NCBI GenBank assembly: GCA_019137255.1
Contig: WPDH01000061.1
Coordinates: 82,335 to 146,334 of the forward strand
From: Corinectria fuckeliana
Lineage: Eukaryota > Ascomycota > Sordariomycetes > Hypocreales > Nectriaceae
Direction of reading: 5' to 3'
DNA: 64,000 nt
A model generated the notes under the pieces. That model searched no databases. It was not told the origin of the DNA and worked only from the letters and a program-made list of their open reading frames with translations. Shown here one piece after another: positions 23,442-36,103 of the stretch. Position 1 is the first letter of the stretch. Each line of letters opens with the position of its first letter. The position numbers and the translations under genes were made by a program.

Positions 23442-26400
23442 TGCGTGACGAAATCATGTCGAGCTAAATCGTTGTCGTCGTCGTCGTTGTCTTGTGTTTG
23501 CGTGTTCGATGACGGTTGGTGTTTTGGGGTTTTGGGCGTTTGGTGGCCATCACAGATGTGCTGTCACGGGCGGCCATTCATCGTTACACGAAGGATTGTT
23601 GGTGCCAGCCCGGTTAGGCATTTCTAGGCATGTGGTTTAGCCACAGGCGAGCGGCAATCGACTGGGAAGAGCCTCACCTAGATCCGGTGTAGCCTCGTCC
23701 CAATGAAAGGTCCTAGGCATCCACACGGCCTCTCTGTGGCTATTCCACGTCAGTTGTGACGCGGCCACCTAGCCTACCGTAGCGCAATGCCTCTCGCTCG
23801 GGCCGCAAACGTTTCCCTCAGGGCGTAAACGATGTCTCGGGGGGGCGTTTGTGAACGGGGCGCCGGGGACGAAGGTGACCGCGTTGTCTAATCGTTCAAG
23901 TTACGGCTTTTCCGCAACTCGGGACGATACGCGGAAGCGAACGAACGGAACAAGCCGCAGGGTAGGATAATGGGAAGCGGGTGGAGTGAAGGCTTGTTTG
24001 GTGGCAGCATCTGGAAATGTTCCGTGACCCCGACCCGGTCAGCAGCCGCGCAAACGCAAACGCCCAAAGCGGGCTATGCTTAGGTCAACGTCACAACGGT
24101 CACTTCGCACTTGTTAGTGGCCGCGGCATCCCGGAGAGGTTTCACAGGATCAAGCCTAACGCTCCGGGGAAGCCAGGCGGAGCGAGCGAGAGACGAGCGA
24201 GACGAGACAAGACAAGGCCGGACAAGCTAAGCTGCGATCACGGCCATCCGAGTGGACGGGGAGAGGTCAGGGTGTATGCCTCCGAAACTCTGTTCTCAGA
24301 CCTCTTTATAGCTTCACTTTTTTGACTCTTCGGGCTCGCTACCCGATGGGTCCGGTCCGCCCGCCGGCCGGGATAGCGGGGCCGGTGGCGGGGAGGGGGG
24401 GTGCACGTGTGCGTGAGGTCGTATCGCAATGGCGATCAAGAGTGTTGCTATGTGTTGCTGTGTGTTGCTGTGTGTTGCGTGTAGGTTGTATGAGTGTGTG
24501 TTGTGTATGTGTGCGTCTGTGTGCGTCTGTGCAGTTGGATGATATGGGTGCAATTGCCGGATAGTGATTGTGATTCAGGCCTGCTTCGCCCATGCGCGGA
24601 ATGCCCGGCCGGTGGCTGTGCCTGGGTCGTGTCTGAGCGTGTTCTCTGTGTCAAGAGACGTGTGATGCAATCCTCACTAAAGAGAACTCGTCGATTGCAC
24701 TTCGGTCTGTGCTTCTGCTGCCGCCGTACGTGGGAGTCGCAAAAGAGAATGTTCCAGGTAGTGTTTAGTTAAGCTACTAGTAGTCTAATATCAGCCTTAC
24801 TCGGGCACCTAGGTAGGTAGGTAGGTGGCTAAGTAAGTAAGTAAGTCGCAGCGCACATTCATCGATGGCCCTCAGTCCATTTCCGTTCACGGCAATAACT
24901 TACATGCAATCTACGTCGTAATTAGTGGGAAGTAGAAACACGCCGGACGTTCTCTTAGTTTCTTCTGGAAGGCTTCTGGCTTGTTTTCCGGAGACCAGCC
25001 CACTGTGCGCCCGTCCCTCAAAGTGCCCTGTGAGCCCTTGACCCCTGGGGTTTCTACGGCACCATGCGACGACGCGAGGTGATGTAACAGGCGTAGTAGG
25101 GAGGGCCACCAATCAGTCGCACCCTTGCTCGCGCTTTCGGTCACTTTTCGACCCAGGGGGAGACTGTGGCCTGCCTGGAACCCAGTGGGGTGCCGAGGTG
25201 TTGAGAAGGAGCCAAGTCTAAGCCCGACCATGGTGGATGATTCGATGTACATACGACGGAGACGAGACGAAGCGATACGAGGCAGGTTCACCCACACATT
25301 CCTGCCCCAACGTCACAGTCGAGGTACATTTGCAAAGGTACATGATAATGGGATGGCGGATGACGGCATGAGGAGTAAAGGAGTGAAGGATGAGATTGCT
25401 GCGACCAATGGGGGGACCATGATCCGACTGGAAACAACGAGGGAGAGACAACAAGGGACCGACGCCAGCGCCAGCACCAACCAGGTAATAGAAGCGAGAC
25501 CAGCACCGGGGGGGGAGACATGGCTGACGAGAGAAAACAAGTCGTCCCCAGCATGGGGTACGGTTTTTTTCTTCTTCTTAACTCATTGTATTAAATGATG
25601 GCAAGGTGAGAGAGAATGCGTTCATGTGGGATGTGAGATATGAGGTGTGGCATGTCAGATTTGGGGGGGGGGGGGACGTGAGTATCCGAGTATGTGTCGT
25701 TGTGTGTGAATAGCAACAAAAAAAAAGGAACGAAAAAAAAGAAAGAAAAGGGGGAAAGAGAAAAGAGCAAACAGAGCCCGGAGCCATTGCGGGGGGGAGG
25801 GCCAAGTAGCCGGCCATCCGAGCATCAACTAATACGTACGACGACTTCTGACGACTTGCAACTTGAAGACACGGCACAACGCCGGCTCCGAGGAGATTGC
25901 AGGAAGACGCGCTCCAGGGTCCTTTGCACGACAATCTAAGTAGGTATGCTACCCGCCTGCGACGACTTTGACTGTCCGGCGCAACCACCATTCGCAACAT
26001 TCCTTCAGGAGCCCTAGGTTCTAATAAATCTCCACACCTTGGTCAACCACGCCCGTCTTGCTCTCAAAGGCCCTTTTAAACTTCCCGAGTCATGGTGGTG
26101 ATCGCTGTTCAAGAGCCTGGGGTCCAGGCCTACTAGACACTTTAAGCTAGATACGTGGTATCCGGCCTTGTCTCAAGACCCTTACGGTTGGCTGTTGCTC
26201 CCACCCCTCACGCTCCCCTCCTCCACTCCTCTCCTCCGCCTTCCCCGTTGCCAGTGGCCGCCCCAATCACAGTCTCACAAATCCAGTTATTTGCTGCGCG
26301 GTTTTGCTCAAAGTTTGTATGGATTCGCTCCCTTGTCTATGTTGCATGGGGAGGTACCTAGACTGATGGCAACTGCAAGGCCACAGGGCACAACCCGAGT

Positions 26401-27983
26401 AGAGAACATCCATGAGGCAGCCCAGGAAGGGAAGGCTGTACACCAGAGAGAAATCCTTCCAACCATCACCGCCCCTTTCGTCCTCGATCGCCCTCCGCCT
26501 CCATCTTCGCCTTCGTCTCCGCCTCTAGGCTTCAAGCTCCCAGCCCATAACCCCATTCACCGCCTCTGCCTCGTTCGCTGTTTGTTCCGCTTGGCCCGAG
26601 CCAAATCCATCTCAAACCCGTAGTCTATTTCGAGCGACCAGCCGCTCGCAACGCCCGCCGTCCCTTTTTTATTTTATGCGCCGTGAACCCGAAAAAGACA
26701 TGGTAACAAAGGGACGAAACGAATCTTCCCCATCGCGATCCAGGCAGATGTGGGGAGAGATTCATCCGTCCCAACGCCAACCCAACCAGACAGGAACTTA
26801 ACTTGACGCCTCTGTGCGCACCGATAAAAGGAAAAAAGAAAAAGCCTGTAAATCTGTTCCCCCAAAAACCAAACAGAAAGAAAAGAGCAAGGAAAAGAAA
26901 AGAGGAAGAAGAAAGCAGAGTTGACCCAATTGGCCGACTGGGACAGTTCCCAGCCGGGTCGAGACTCCGTTGGTGGGCGACTGGCAATTTGGCGGCCTGG
27001 GACGAGCTGCAAAGGAAGGACAGGACAGGGACTGTGCCACGCCAGGGGCATCCATCTTTTCGCTGTTCCAGGTTGCTTCTAGGTCCTCTCTGGAGCGCCG
27101 AGGAAGCCCTGAAGAAGCCCGTGAACCACCCTATCGGCATCTCCTGGGGGCTAGCCCTGGGCGACTTGGGGTGCCCCAGGCACTCGCTAGTGCTCCGGGC
27201 ATGCACAGTTCCCAAAAAGGGTCCCTGAAACTGGAGCCTCCCACGTGGATCGTGCAGGGCACTACACCTTCAAAAGCCGTAAAACTGTAAGTCATCCAAT
27301 GTGCTTGGAAGCGTTGGCCGGCTCCCCACTTGTCCTCGGGCACGAATGGCCATGACGATGTTGGGCGGCCCCTTTTCCATTTTGCTTCAGTGACGCTGCC
27401 TATTAGGCTTTCAATGAAAACCTTCCGAGTCAGTTTCGGCCTTGAGCGTCAACTTGGGTCCAGCTCCGTCCAGCGTGGTCGCACCGGAATCGTCGACAAG
27501 CAAGCAAGGCAGAGAGCCCATTTCGTCATCAGCTTGCAATGCAGGGCTGTAAAGAGGGGGAGGGGGGCGTGTACCAAGCCAACGCCGCGCCGCCTTGTGC
27601 TGCACCCGCGTCTCCGGAGCCACTTCCAGGTAGCCATGCCCAGAGCAATCAAAACTTCCGAATGTGACGGTCTGCCTTTGCGCCTGCGCCTGCGCTGAGG
27701 CTAAGAAGGCATCTCTTTCCATTGCTGTAAGCCTGATCTGGTGTCATGTCAGTCAGGCCATGTCCACTACTTGGGGACGCGCGAGCGAAGACCGAAATGG
27801 ATGAAGGGCCCCATGCGCTCTCACATTGGCACTTATACTCACAATTCGAACAAATCGCACACACACGCACGAGAACATGCGCGTGCGCGCGCACACACAC
27901 ACACACCCCTCCCCTCCCCTCCCCCACGCCAGACACCAGTGAGTCGTGACACATGCCTTGCCGCCGGGGATCTCGCCGGGACG
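23442..27983. other. Gene-poor, low-complexity DNA (left part)
   Basis: No coding frame is supported. The stretch is rich in simple repeats: a 10-bp TGTGTTGCTG tandem (24441-24480), AGGTAGGT and AAGTAAGT runs (24805-24846), a 13-G run (25663-25675), A-rich tracts (25719-25770), CT-rich tracts (26200-26530) and alternating purine-pyrimidine DNA (27876-27906). Strand-wide CT-rich leaders hint at non-coding transcription. Confidence 0.55.
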
Positions 27984-28142
27984 TCAAGCAGCTTGGGTGC
28001 ACACTCGACAAAGGTGCAGTTTGCAATAGGTGCACTCAAAAATCATCCAGTGCGGGCCAGATCGACAATGTTGGCAAACCCACTGGATCAAGGTGCTGTC
28101 AGACTTGATCATCCGGAAAGAGTGCGCGCACGCATTGGCCAT
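27984..28142 (-). CDS. 52-residue Cys-rich putative zinc-binding microprotein
   Basis: An ATG at 28142 opens a 52-codon frame ending in TGA (27986-27984). The product has six regularly spaced cysteines in its second half, W-x-C-x2-C-x10-C-x2-C-x4-C-x2-C, with readable pieces WVCQHC, ECTYC and LCRVC, plus an earlier CAH. This spacing suggests one or two structural zinc ions. Upstream on the same strand are a TATAAAA box (28627-28621), a pyrimidine-rich leader and a canonical 5'UTR intron (28404-28278, GTAAGT..TATAG with GCTAAC branch site). The frame is closed by a stop about 100 nt upstream of the ATG with no earlier Met, so the start is fixed. I have an uncertain memory of similar short sordariomycete proteins with a CxxC..CKxC ending but cannot confirm it. 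Function unknown; protein partner or nucleic-acid binding are both possible. Confidence 0.6.
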   Translation of the reverse strand: MANACAHSFRMIKSDSTLIQWVCQHCRSGPHWMIFECTYCKLHLCRVCTQAA

Positions 28143-28277
28143 TTTTTCGGAAGCCAGGGTGTTGGAGATTCTGGTGGAACTGAGTGGTGGTGGTGGTGTT
28201 GATGCTCCTTCTGTTGGTTGTCCGGTAGGTAATCTTCAACGCTTCTGCAGGACTTGGCCCGATTGGACAAAAAGCTC

Positions 28278-28404
28278 CTATAAGAAGGACCAGAGTTAGC
28301 CTTGCATAACAGGGAAATTGCCCGCGTCGCGTAGAAAGGCCGGTGAAGACTTTCGTCGACCGGACCCCATTGTGAGGTGCCTGGCAGGAGATGGGGAGAC
28401 TTAC
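28278..28404 (-). other. Putative 5'UTR intron of the Cys-rich microgene
   Basis: On the minus strand the 127-nt segment begins GTAAGT, contains GCTAAC about 20 nt before the acceptor, and ends TATAG. It lies between the TATA box and the start codon and explains how the leader could be spliced. Confidence 0.45.
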
Positions 28405-28620
28405 CGGTAGAGTGAGGTAGAGTGAAGTGGGGTGCAAGTTGAGGGCTTGTTTGAAGTTGGCGATGACCAAGAAAGACACAACCAATGGCAACCAAGTTGT
28501 TGGAGATGATTGGAAAGATTGTTGAGGAAACCTGGGGTAGACTGGAGTTGAGAGTAGTCAAAGAGGATTGACGAGTGATGAGAGGTGAAGAAGAGGAATC
28601 AATGGCCGGATGTCTAGGCT

Positions 28621-28627
28621 TTTTATA
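28621..28627 (-). promoter_or_regulatory. Putative TATA box of the Cys-rich microgene
   Basis: TATAAAA on the minus strand, followed by a C/T-rich sequence with many TC and CAA steps typical of fungal transcription start regions. Confidence 0.5.
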
Positions 28628-31600
28628 CGTTGAAGAAGGAGGGGGTAGGTGTGTGAATTTATCGAGTCGCAGAAAGTTCGTTTGTAGACGGGGGACCGTG
28701 ATGCAAGGCTAAACGAGGAGAGCCGTGATGACAACGATCAACGATCAACGATCAACGGATCACGGACAACGGGCAGCCGGGGGTTGCAGACGGGGCGAAG
28801 GCTGACTACAGGATATCAACAAGAGACGGGAGAGAAACGAGGCGGGAAAGGAGTCAACGAAGCAGATTAGTTGGTTGACAACGGGAGGCAAAGCAGGTCG
28901 AGCGTTAGAGTTTCTTGCTGTTACAGCAAACCCAGGGGATGTTGCGATGATGTACCCCGGGACGTGGACGACGGACGTGGACAGCGTGCGGCCCCTCCTT
29001 CTGGCCACGAGCCGTCATGTCAGTTGTAAAATCTCCCGTTTGCAAAGTCGCAATGTCCGTCGGCGTGAGTCCCAGATGTGCCCCCAATCCCCGTTGAGAC
29101 GGGGCCGGGACAGGATGCCCTGTGGTCCCTTTGGGGCGAGAGGTGGAGGGTGAACGGGGGGGTAAAATAAACGGCCTTTTCCTCCCACGGTCACGGTCCA
29201 CGGTCCACGGTCCACGGAGCAGCGGGCAGCCCCCCAGCTGGCTACCAGCTTCAGCAGTACATGCCCTGAAGCGTACCCACAAGCCACAGGGACGGACGGG
29301 TACCTTGCTCTCTATTGTTTGATCGCGCTACGGCCACGGGCCCACGGGGAACGTAGCCGGAGAGAGAAGAGAGAGGAGAAGGGGGGGGAGAGGGGGAGGA
29401 GAGGAAGAGAGAAAGAGGCCCGATAGGCGGGGCAGCAGTGGAAGAGCGACGACAATGACGAAACAGGAGAGGAGAGGAGAGGAGAGAAGATGTTAGGTGA
29501 GGTGAGGAGAGAGTTGAGAAAAGCAAAACCCAGCCAGCAAGGACCTGGAAGGTTGGAGAGGAAGGGCCAAACCATCCCTCCATCCCTCCATCCTTGGACC
29601 ATGAGCGGCATGGCAGGAAGGACTCATCAACGGCTCCGCCCTTAGTCGCGCCCCGTGTCCTGGTTCTCGGGGCAGTCCAGAAGACGCCCAGGATCGTGAG
29701 GGTGGAGACGGCCAGTGACGATTATGTACGAAGTACGTACCTACCTAGCCAGGAGCTTGGGATCGTCAAGCACAAGGGTTGTCCGGGAAGACATGGGTCT
29801 GGGCAGGGTCTGGACATGGAAGAGGGGGGGGGGGGTCGTACGTGTAGCGTGGTGGTGTACTGCGTACTACGTAGTATGTAGACTGCGCGGCTGTAGACGA
29901 CTTGTAGAGTAGAAAACGGCAAATGTACTAATAGAGAAGCGTGATGGGGTCGAAACTTTTGGACACGCTTCGGAAGCGATGCCGAGTACGCTTGCCTCAA
30001 GGCTACTTACAGTACTACCTAGTTAGCTTGGGCCACAGGAGGGTAGGGCACGTCAGTGCGGCGCCCCGTGTTGCGAAACTTACCAGAGGAAGGAGGATAG
30101 CAAAATAGTATCCAGTAATAATCTGAGGGAAAACAGGTATAGCGGGAGCAGGAGCAACAGTACTAGCATCAGCATACTAGGTAGGTACCCAAGCATCAAC
30201 CACGCAGGCTGATGGGCGTCTGCCGAGGATGTAGACTACTAAGGTGAGGCACTACGTACAGCGTGTAAGTAAGGTACGAGGCGCATGTCAACTTGAGGCA
30301 CTCCTCGCTGGGTGCACGGAGCAGTGGTGGCCGAGGCGGCTAGCCTACTAGTAAGTTACTACCATGTACATTACCTAGGAATTGAAGGATTGGCCAGGTA
30401 CTGCGCCGTACAGTCGTGGACAATGCACATAGGATGAGACGACGGCGGCGTTGCACTTGGGCGCTCGTCTTCCTTCGCCTTGTCCGGTCGGTCAAGTGTT
30501 GGAATCTCGGTCTATTACGTGGCCTGGGGTGAACCGCCAGAATCGACAACCTATGTTTGCCCTGCCCTTCTTCCATCATGGATGTCGGCATGCCATGTCG
30601 CGATTCCCAAAGTCGGTATGCCTGTCGATTGTCGCCTGTCGCCTGTCGCCTGTCGCTTGTCGCACCCCTAGAGTCCCTGTCGCACCCGCGTAAAAAACCC
30701 ACTTAAGTACCTGTACCGAGTAATCTAAGTAGGTACCTAATCAACACCCACCCGTGCCTTGCGCCTTACCAAAGTGGCTATGCCCCTCCCTGAATTCCAT
30801 CCAGATGCCTCTGCTCTGCGGTGCTGTACGGATATGGCATTCTTGCGGAAAACCAGGTAGGAGAATGACCAGGTACACAGGGCCGGCGTTCTGGATCAGC
30901 ATGGTAGGGATTGCCATCAGAGCATACGCAGATTAGGTAGGTACATTAGGTCTACATAGCAGTTTGCTCCTTTGGGTCGTCCGTGGCTCGGCTCCCACTG
31001 ACAGCTGATAAACGGCTGGCTAACACGGCGCCCTCATCCCGGCACCCAAACTCGGCCCCGGCAACTGCATTGTCTGACTTTTTAATTATCTGGCAATTCA
31101 CCGACCGCGCTTCATGGCTCATCTTGAACTCCTGAATCCTCGTACGAATACTGCCCGGTCTTTCGATGTCGCCATCAGCCCAATGGGCAACGCCCAATCG
31201 GCGTGGGTCCAGACTCCAGCGAACCTATTTATGTATGGGCCTCCTCGGTCCCTGACCAGAACTAGGTAGACCACCTCATCGTGACGCTGCAGCTGGGGGG
31301 AAACCTAAATACGACGGACCTCTTTGCTTCTCCCCGTTGGTAATCGGACAGCTCCTACGAGTTGACGGCAACGAACCCTGGCTCCCCCGCCTGACATGTC
31401 ACCCCGCGCAAGCATTTGGTTTTCATGAGTTTGATTCGGGTTACTTTATTTATTTTCTTTTGAAATCGCCGGACGATTTGCTGTCCCCCCCCTCTCACCG
31501 TGCCCACTCACTCATCCACCCCCACACTCTCTGGATAACTGGCAATTCGCACGGATACATACTAGTAGATAATTAGAGAAATACATCCGTGGTCTGAAGT

Positions 31601-34600
31601 ACGTAAGGAAGCACAGAGACGATGCCATGTGGGGCGAGGCAAAGGCGAGAAAACGGCACGGGACGTTGTTTGCTTGATGCAGCATGGACTGACTGACTGC
31701 GTGGTCGGGTCGGAGCCGGGCTCATCTATACTGTTTCCTCACCTAAGTACTGTATCCGCGGCCAAGACAAAATATGTGCATCCCCTGTTGTATAACGTGT
31801 AACGAGGAAACTGACAGATTCCCCTTGCTGGTTACACGCAGATGGCCGCTGCCGGACTTGGCTGTTTGGCCATGCATCAATCAGCATCCCGTGCGGCCTG
31901 ACGGGCCTAGATCTATCAGATGCTTGTGGCATGCTGCTGCCAATCGAGGACGCCACGTTATTGGCCTGGCGCTTGTGCGATTGCTCGCAGCTACCCATTA
32001 CCACCCTCTCTCCTGCAGGTCTCTCTCCTGCAGGTGCTACTTTACGGGTCACCGACCACTGGGCCAACAACTACCAGCGGCACTGGGTTGCGTGCGTTGG
32101 AGTTGTTCCCTCGCATCGTGCATCGCAGGTACATAGTAGGGCGAATGTGGCGGCGGTCGGTGGCTGTAGCCTTGGCTCCATGCGCCCCTGCTTCCAGGTT
32201 CCTTGTTTGTCTTCTCAGTTACAGTCACTGTTTCAGCGGCCTACAGAATGTGTGTGAATGTTAGCATCAGGGTGCCATCCCACCGATTCAGGCTGATCCT
32301 CCCCCCCCCCCACCAACATTGAGTTGTCGTAAATTCCGCTGGTATGACTCCATGGTGATGATGTTGCCATGTTGAGTGAAGGTATGCCCGGCATCCACCG
32401 CCTCGGCCCATCACGGATTCAGTTGCCGCCGCCGGGCAGCTCGACTATGTCATCTCGGCACTATGACGGATTCTCCTTGGCCTCCTCCAGGCTGAGTGCC
32501 GGGCTTGTCTTCTCGGACCCGTGCTGTTTGTCTCCCGCCTGCAGTCTCACTCGTACTGGTGTGTTTTCAACAATCACTTATCCTTCCCCGAGGCTGACGG
32601 GCCGGGGACGTCAGGTTGATGTCAACGCCAAATCCCACGGCTACGCTGCAGTACCCACAATGCTACAATGGCAATGTCACCACCGTCCTGAATGAGTGAG
32701 GATTTCCGGCTCTATCGCTTATCATCGTTTGGGTGTTTCGTCTACCAAGTATTTGTGCCTCGTACTTAGTAGCTAGTACACTGCATTACCTGTACCTACA
32801 TATCCGTCGGGCAGCGAGATGGGTGCGCTGTGACGTACAAAGTAATGTACGAAGAGGTACGAACACGTGTATCCTTCTCCTTTTTCTTTTCTTTTCTTTT
32901 TCTAATTAGTCTACACATCTTTTAATGCTGTGTGGTCTGATGTTTTGAAATATTCCCTTTTCAGCGAGCCGCACCGGGGCAAGAAACGTTTGTGCAGGAC
33001 CTACTTCCTCTTTGGTCCACCGACTGCTTCCTGACGCCTTCCTTACAGAGAGTCAACTTGGTACCTTGGCTGTTGCCGTTTGCCTACTTATACTAGTAGT
33101 ACTATAGGTACCTAAGGTAGTACTCTCCACCACCTCCACCTCCACCTCCGCCGACTCCGTTTCCTCCCCCGTCTTCCTCCTCACCGTCGCCCAACGATGA
33201 ATGCTTTCTTTTCCACATCGCTTGCCCTCCCGTTCACATCCCTACCTAGCCCAGGACCCCCTCGGACCCTCGAATAACCCCTCAAAACCCCCCTCGCGGA
33301 TTGTTCGCCACCCTCAACATTGCTTCGCCTGCCAATCATGTCTTGTGAGCCGCGCATCCAGCAACCGCAAACCCTACATATATACCCCTTCCCCCCCCCG
33401 CATCAACGACCCTTCAGGCGCCGCTGGCAAACAAATGGGCTCGCTTCTGAGCGTCGGGGAGTAGCAAGAGATTGCAACTTCTGCTCACAGCTGCTTGCTG
33501 CTTCGGTTGGCTAGCGCAGCGCGCGCGAGAGACAGCATGAGCTGTGTGCGACGATACGAACGATATGATCAGAGATGACAGGGTTAGAAACGACATGGTA
33601 GGCCTTCTGTCCTGATCCTTGCCGTCCCCATCGTTGATCGTCCGTGTCCCTCGCCTGTCCCTCACCCTGTCCTCATCTCTAATTATCCGGCCTACCGGTT
33701 TTCATCCCTTGTCATGTCTCCTCTTGTTTGCTCTTCTCGACCAGGCAGGCTACCGAGCTACTTTGAGATTTTGCCCTCGTCGTCACACCTGCTGACTTGC
33801 AGGCTATGCGACCCTCCCGGGACCCTTGCCCCACGCCAAGAAGACTAATATCAATATGCACCTTGGACTGCGGTATACTTCGTACTATGTACGGAGTGGG
33901 AAGGCGGTAAGGAAGTCCGTGGCACGACTTCACTGCCCCATAGTGCAGCTACTTACATGTACAAGCAGCAACGCGACTATTTCCCCATGCACTGCGGCCC
34001 GCGTCAACTCACACACACAGGCAGCCCCAGCATCTCAGTTAACTGATTCTTCCCGCGCTGCCGCTCTCTCCGGATAGGAGTTTACTCCGGGACTAGACCC
34101 GCCCTCGCGGCGACCGGTCAACTGCCAAACTTGAGGCACGGTGCACTCACCCGCCCGCCCCGGCGAGTCAACGGCCCAGGCCATCCAGCTTCCAGATTCG
34201 ATCCGCAAACATATAATGTTGTCAAAAATCTCACGCCGTTGGTCACGCCGTGTCGGCGTCAGTGACCGCCTCAGCTAGGGCCAGCTCGGCAGCTCCCCGC
34301 TGTTGATTGCTGAAACCGAAGCCGTGCTGCCGTGCCCGGCGTTGGTCGTCATCTGTAAGACACGTCTTCATCAATCCGCGAGACGCACAGCCCTCGCACT
34401 CAGACGGACGTTTTCGGTCGAAGAGCATACCGTTGCCCCGTTTCGAAAACCCGGCCAACAAACTTAACCTGATATGCAATATGCCTTCAGGATGCGTTCC
34501 TCGCTGTACTCGTAAGTTGCCCAGGCGGTATCGGTCTCAAGCCATGCCCATCCAGCAGTTCTCTCAACCCGAGAGCAAATCCGCATGTGTTGTCGTTCGT

Positions 34601-36103
34601 CTCGCTTGTAGGTCCGAACAACCCCATGCTCATCTGCCGGTGGCCAGCCATGGTATTTCCCCATCTGCAGACGCCTCCGCCTCGGATCTGTCAACGAGGG
34701 ACCTCAGGCTGCCCTAGCCAGCTAGTCTTAACCCCCGTCACCCTCAACCCTGGCAACTGCCTTGGACGTCCTTCAGTGACGTCGTCTGTCAGCGGACTGT
34801 CCGCCCCTCCTTGTCTGCACGAGACTCCCACATGCTTCATCTTACGATCAGGCCTATGCCCACTTAACCGCGTCTACATAGTATGTAGGCCTACAGCCTA
34901 CATCCTGTCTTGGTAGTGGAGTCATCTCTCCCAAGTGCGTCGAGGCAACAACGGGATATTCGTCTTCGGCCAAACTGTGATCCTGGACATTTCTCAATCC
35001 TAGTACCCATCTCTGTTGTTGAAACACTTTTCCATCCGTCAGGTGCAGCAAGCGAAATTTCCTCGTGTCGGCCAGCCATGTTTCGATGAGACGACGGAAC
35101 CCCCCTCCAACAGAGCACCAAAGCACCACCTGCGCATCTCACGATTTCTAGAAGACCTCGTCGAACATCGTCCCCAACAAGACGTACGGCCCCGTCGTGG
35201 CACTTCCCCCCCACAGAAGAAGACCCCGTTCTACGCCTGGCTTGCGAGAACCACCCCCACTGTTTTGCCTCCATCATGTACCTAGCGGGATTCCCGAGGG
35301 AAGGGATTTGGTGACGCCAACACATGGCACTAATGAGCCCTGGTCGAGGCAGTCCGGTTCCGCGTCCACATCCTCGGTGCACGTTTCAGGGGAAACGCCT
35401 TTGCGGCGGCGACCCAGATTTTCCTAGTCTTAATCCCTTGATCCATCGTGGGATGGCGATGACGGGCCCTCAAAGAGACTTACACCAATCTAGTCTCGTT
35501 GGTTCCCAAGCAGACCAATATCTCTCAAACGGGGGCACCGTAGCGATCCCGCTTCACCTTCTCAGGCAAGGCGCCCGCCATGAGGACATCTGTCACTTTC
35601 TCAATCTCCTTCATGACGCATGCGAGTGAGCCCAGTAATCTATTACGGTATGCTGCTAACTTTCCGTCCCTGCATGCTGTGCAGTCAACATTTGACGATG
35701 ACGGCCCCGCAGGCCAGGGCACCCATCAACGTTTGCATTGCCACCCACCCACCGTGAAGGACCAGGCATCTGTGATGCCCGTCTCCTACATCGCCCTATC
35801 GCTCGTCACAGGATACTGTCATACATCATTTTCAGGGCACTAATTCTTTTTATTTGATTAAGCCGGCCGTCTCGCAGATCTCATGACTTGGTGATGGAGA
35901 CAGCCGAGGTTTCTAGGAGTCGTCTTATCGAGCCCCCCCCCCGCGTCTCTAATGAATTCGCCGATTTGGTAAAATGATCGTGCATGGATTATCTATGCTC
36001 TTCCAGACGGCCGTGAGTGCATGACGTCCTAAACAGGTCCCGGAAGCCCTAACCACAACTTCGGTCATATCATGCATGTGCCAATCCCTCCTGGTTTCTC
36101 CAT
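28628..36103. other. Gene-poor, low-complexity DNA (right part)
   Basis: About 7.5 kb without a supported gene. It holds short tandem arrays (AACGATC at 28734-28757, CACGGTC at 29190-29217, GGAGA at 29468-29489, CCTGTCG at 30621-30662, a duplicated CTCTCCTGCAGGT near 32008-32035), poly-G/C runs (29824-29835, 32301-32311, 33391-33399, 35933-35942) and many GTAC- and TAGGTA-type short motifs. A CT-rich stretch near 33120-33300 resembles a plus-strand leader, but the frames that follow are short (up to 87 codons) and unrecognised. Confidence 0.5.

Noticed and set aside
24441..24530. TGTGTTGCTG array considered as telomere-like or CRISPR-like
   Set aside because: The unit is not a telomere repeat, there are no spacers and the host is eukaryotic; it is a simple tandem repeat.
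26625..27215. 196-codon minus-strand frame with Phe-rich hydrophobic runs
   Set aside because: The hydrophobic parts come from complementing A/G-rich low-complexity DNA; no conserved motif is seen.
34891..35382. 163-codon minus-strand frame in the large gap
   Set aside because: Cys/Arg/Gly-rich without regular spacing; no homology recognised and no transcription signals.
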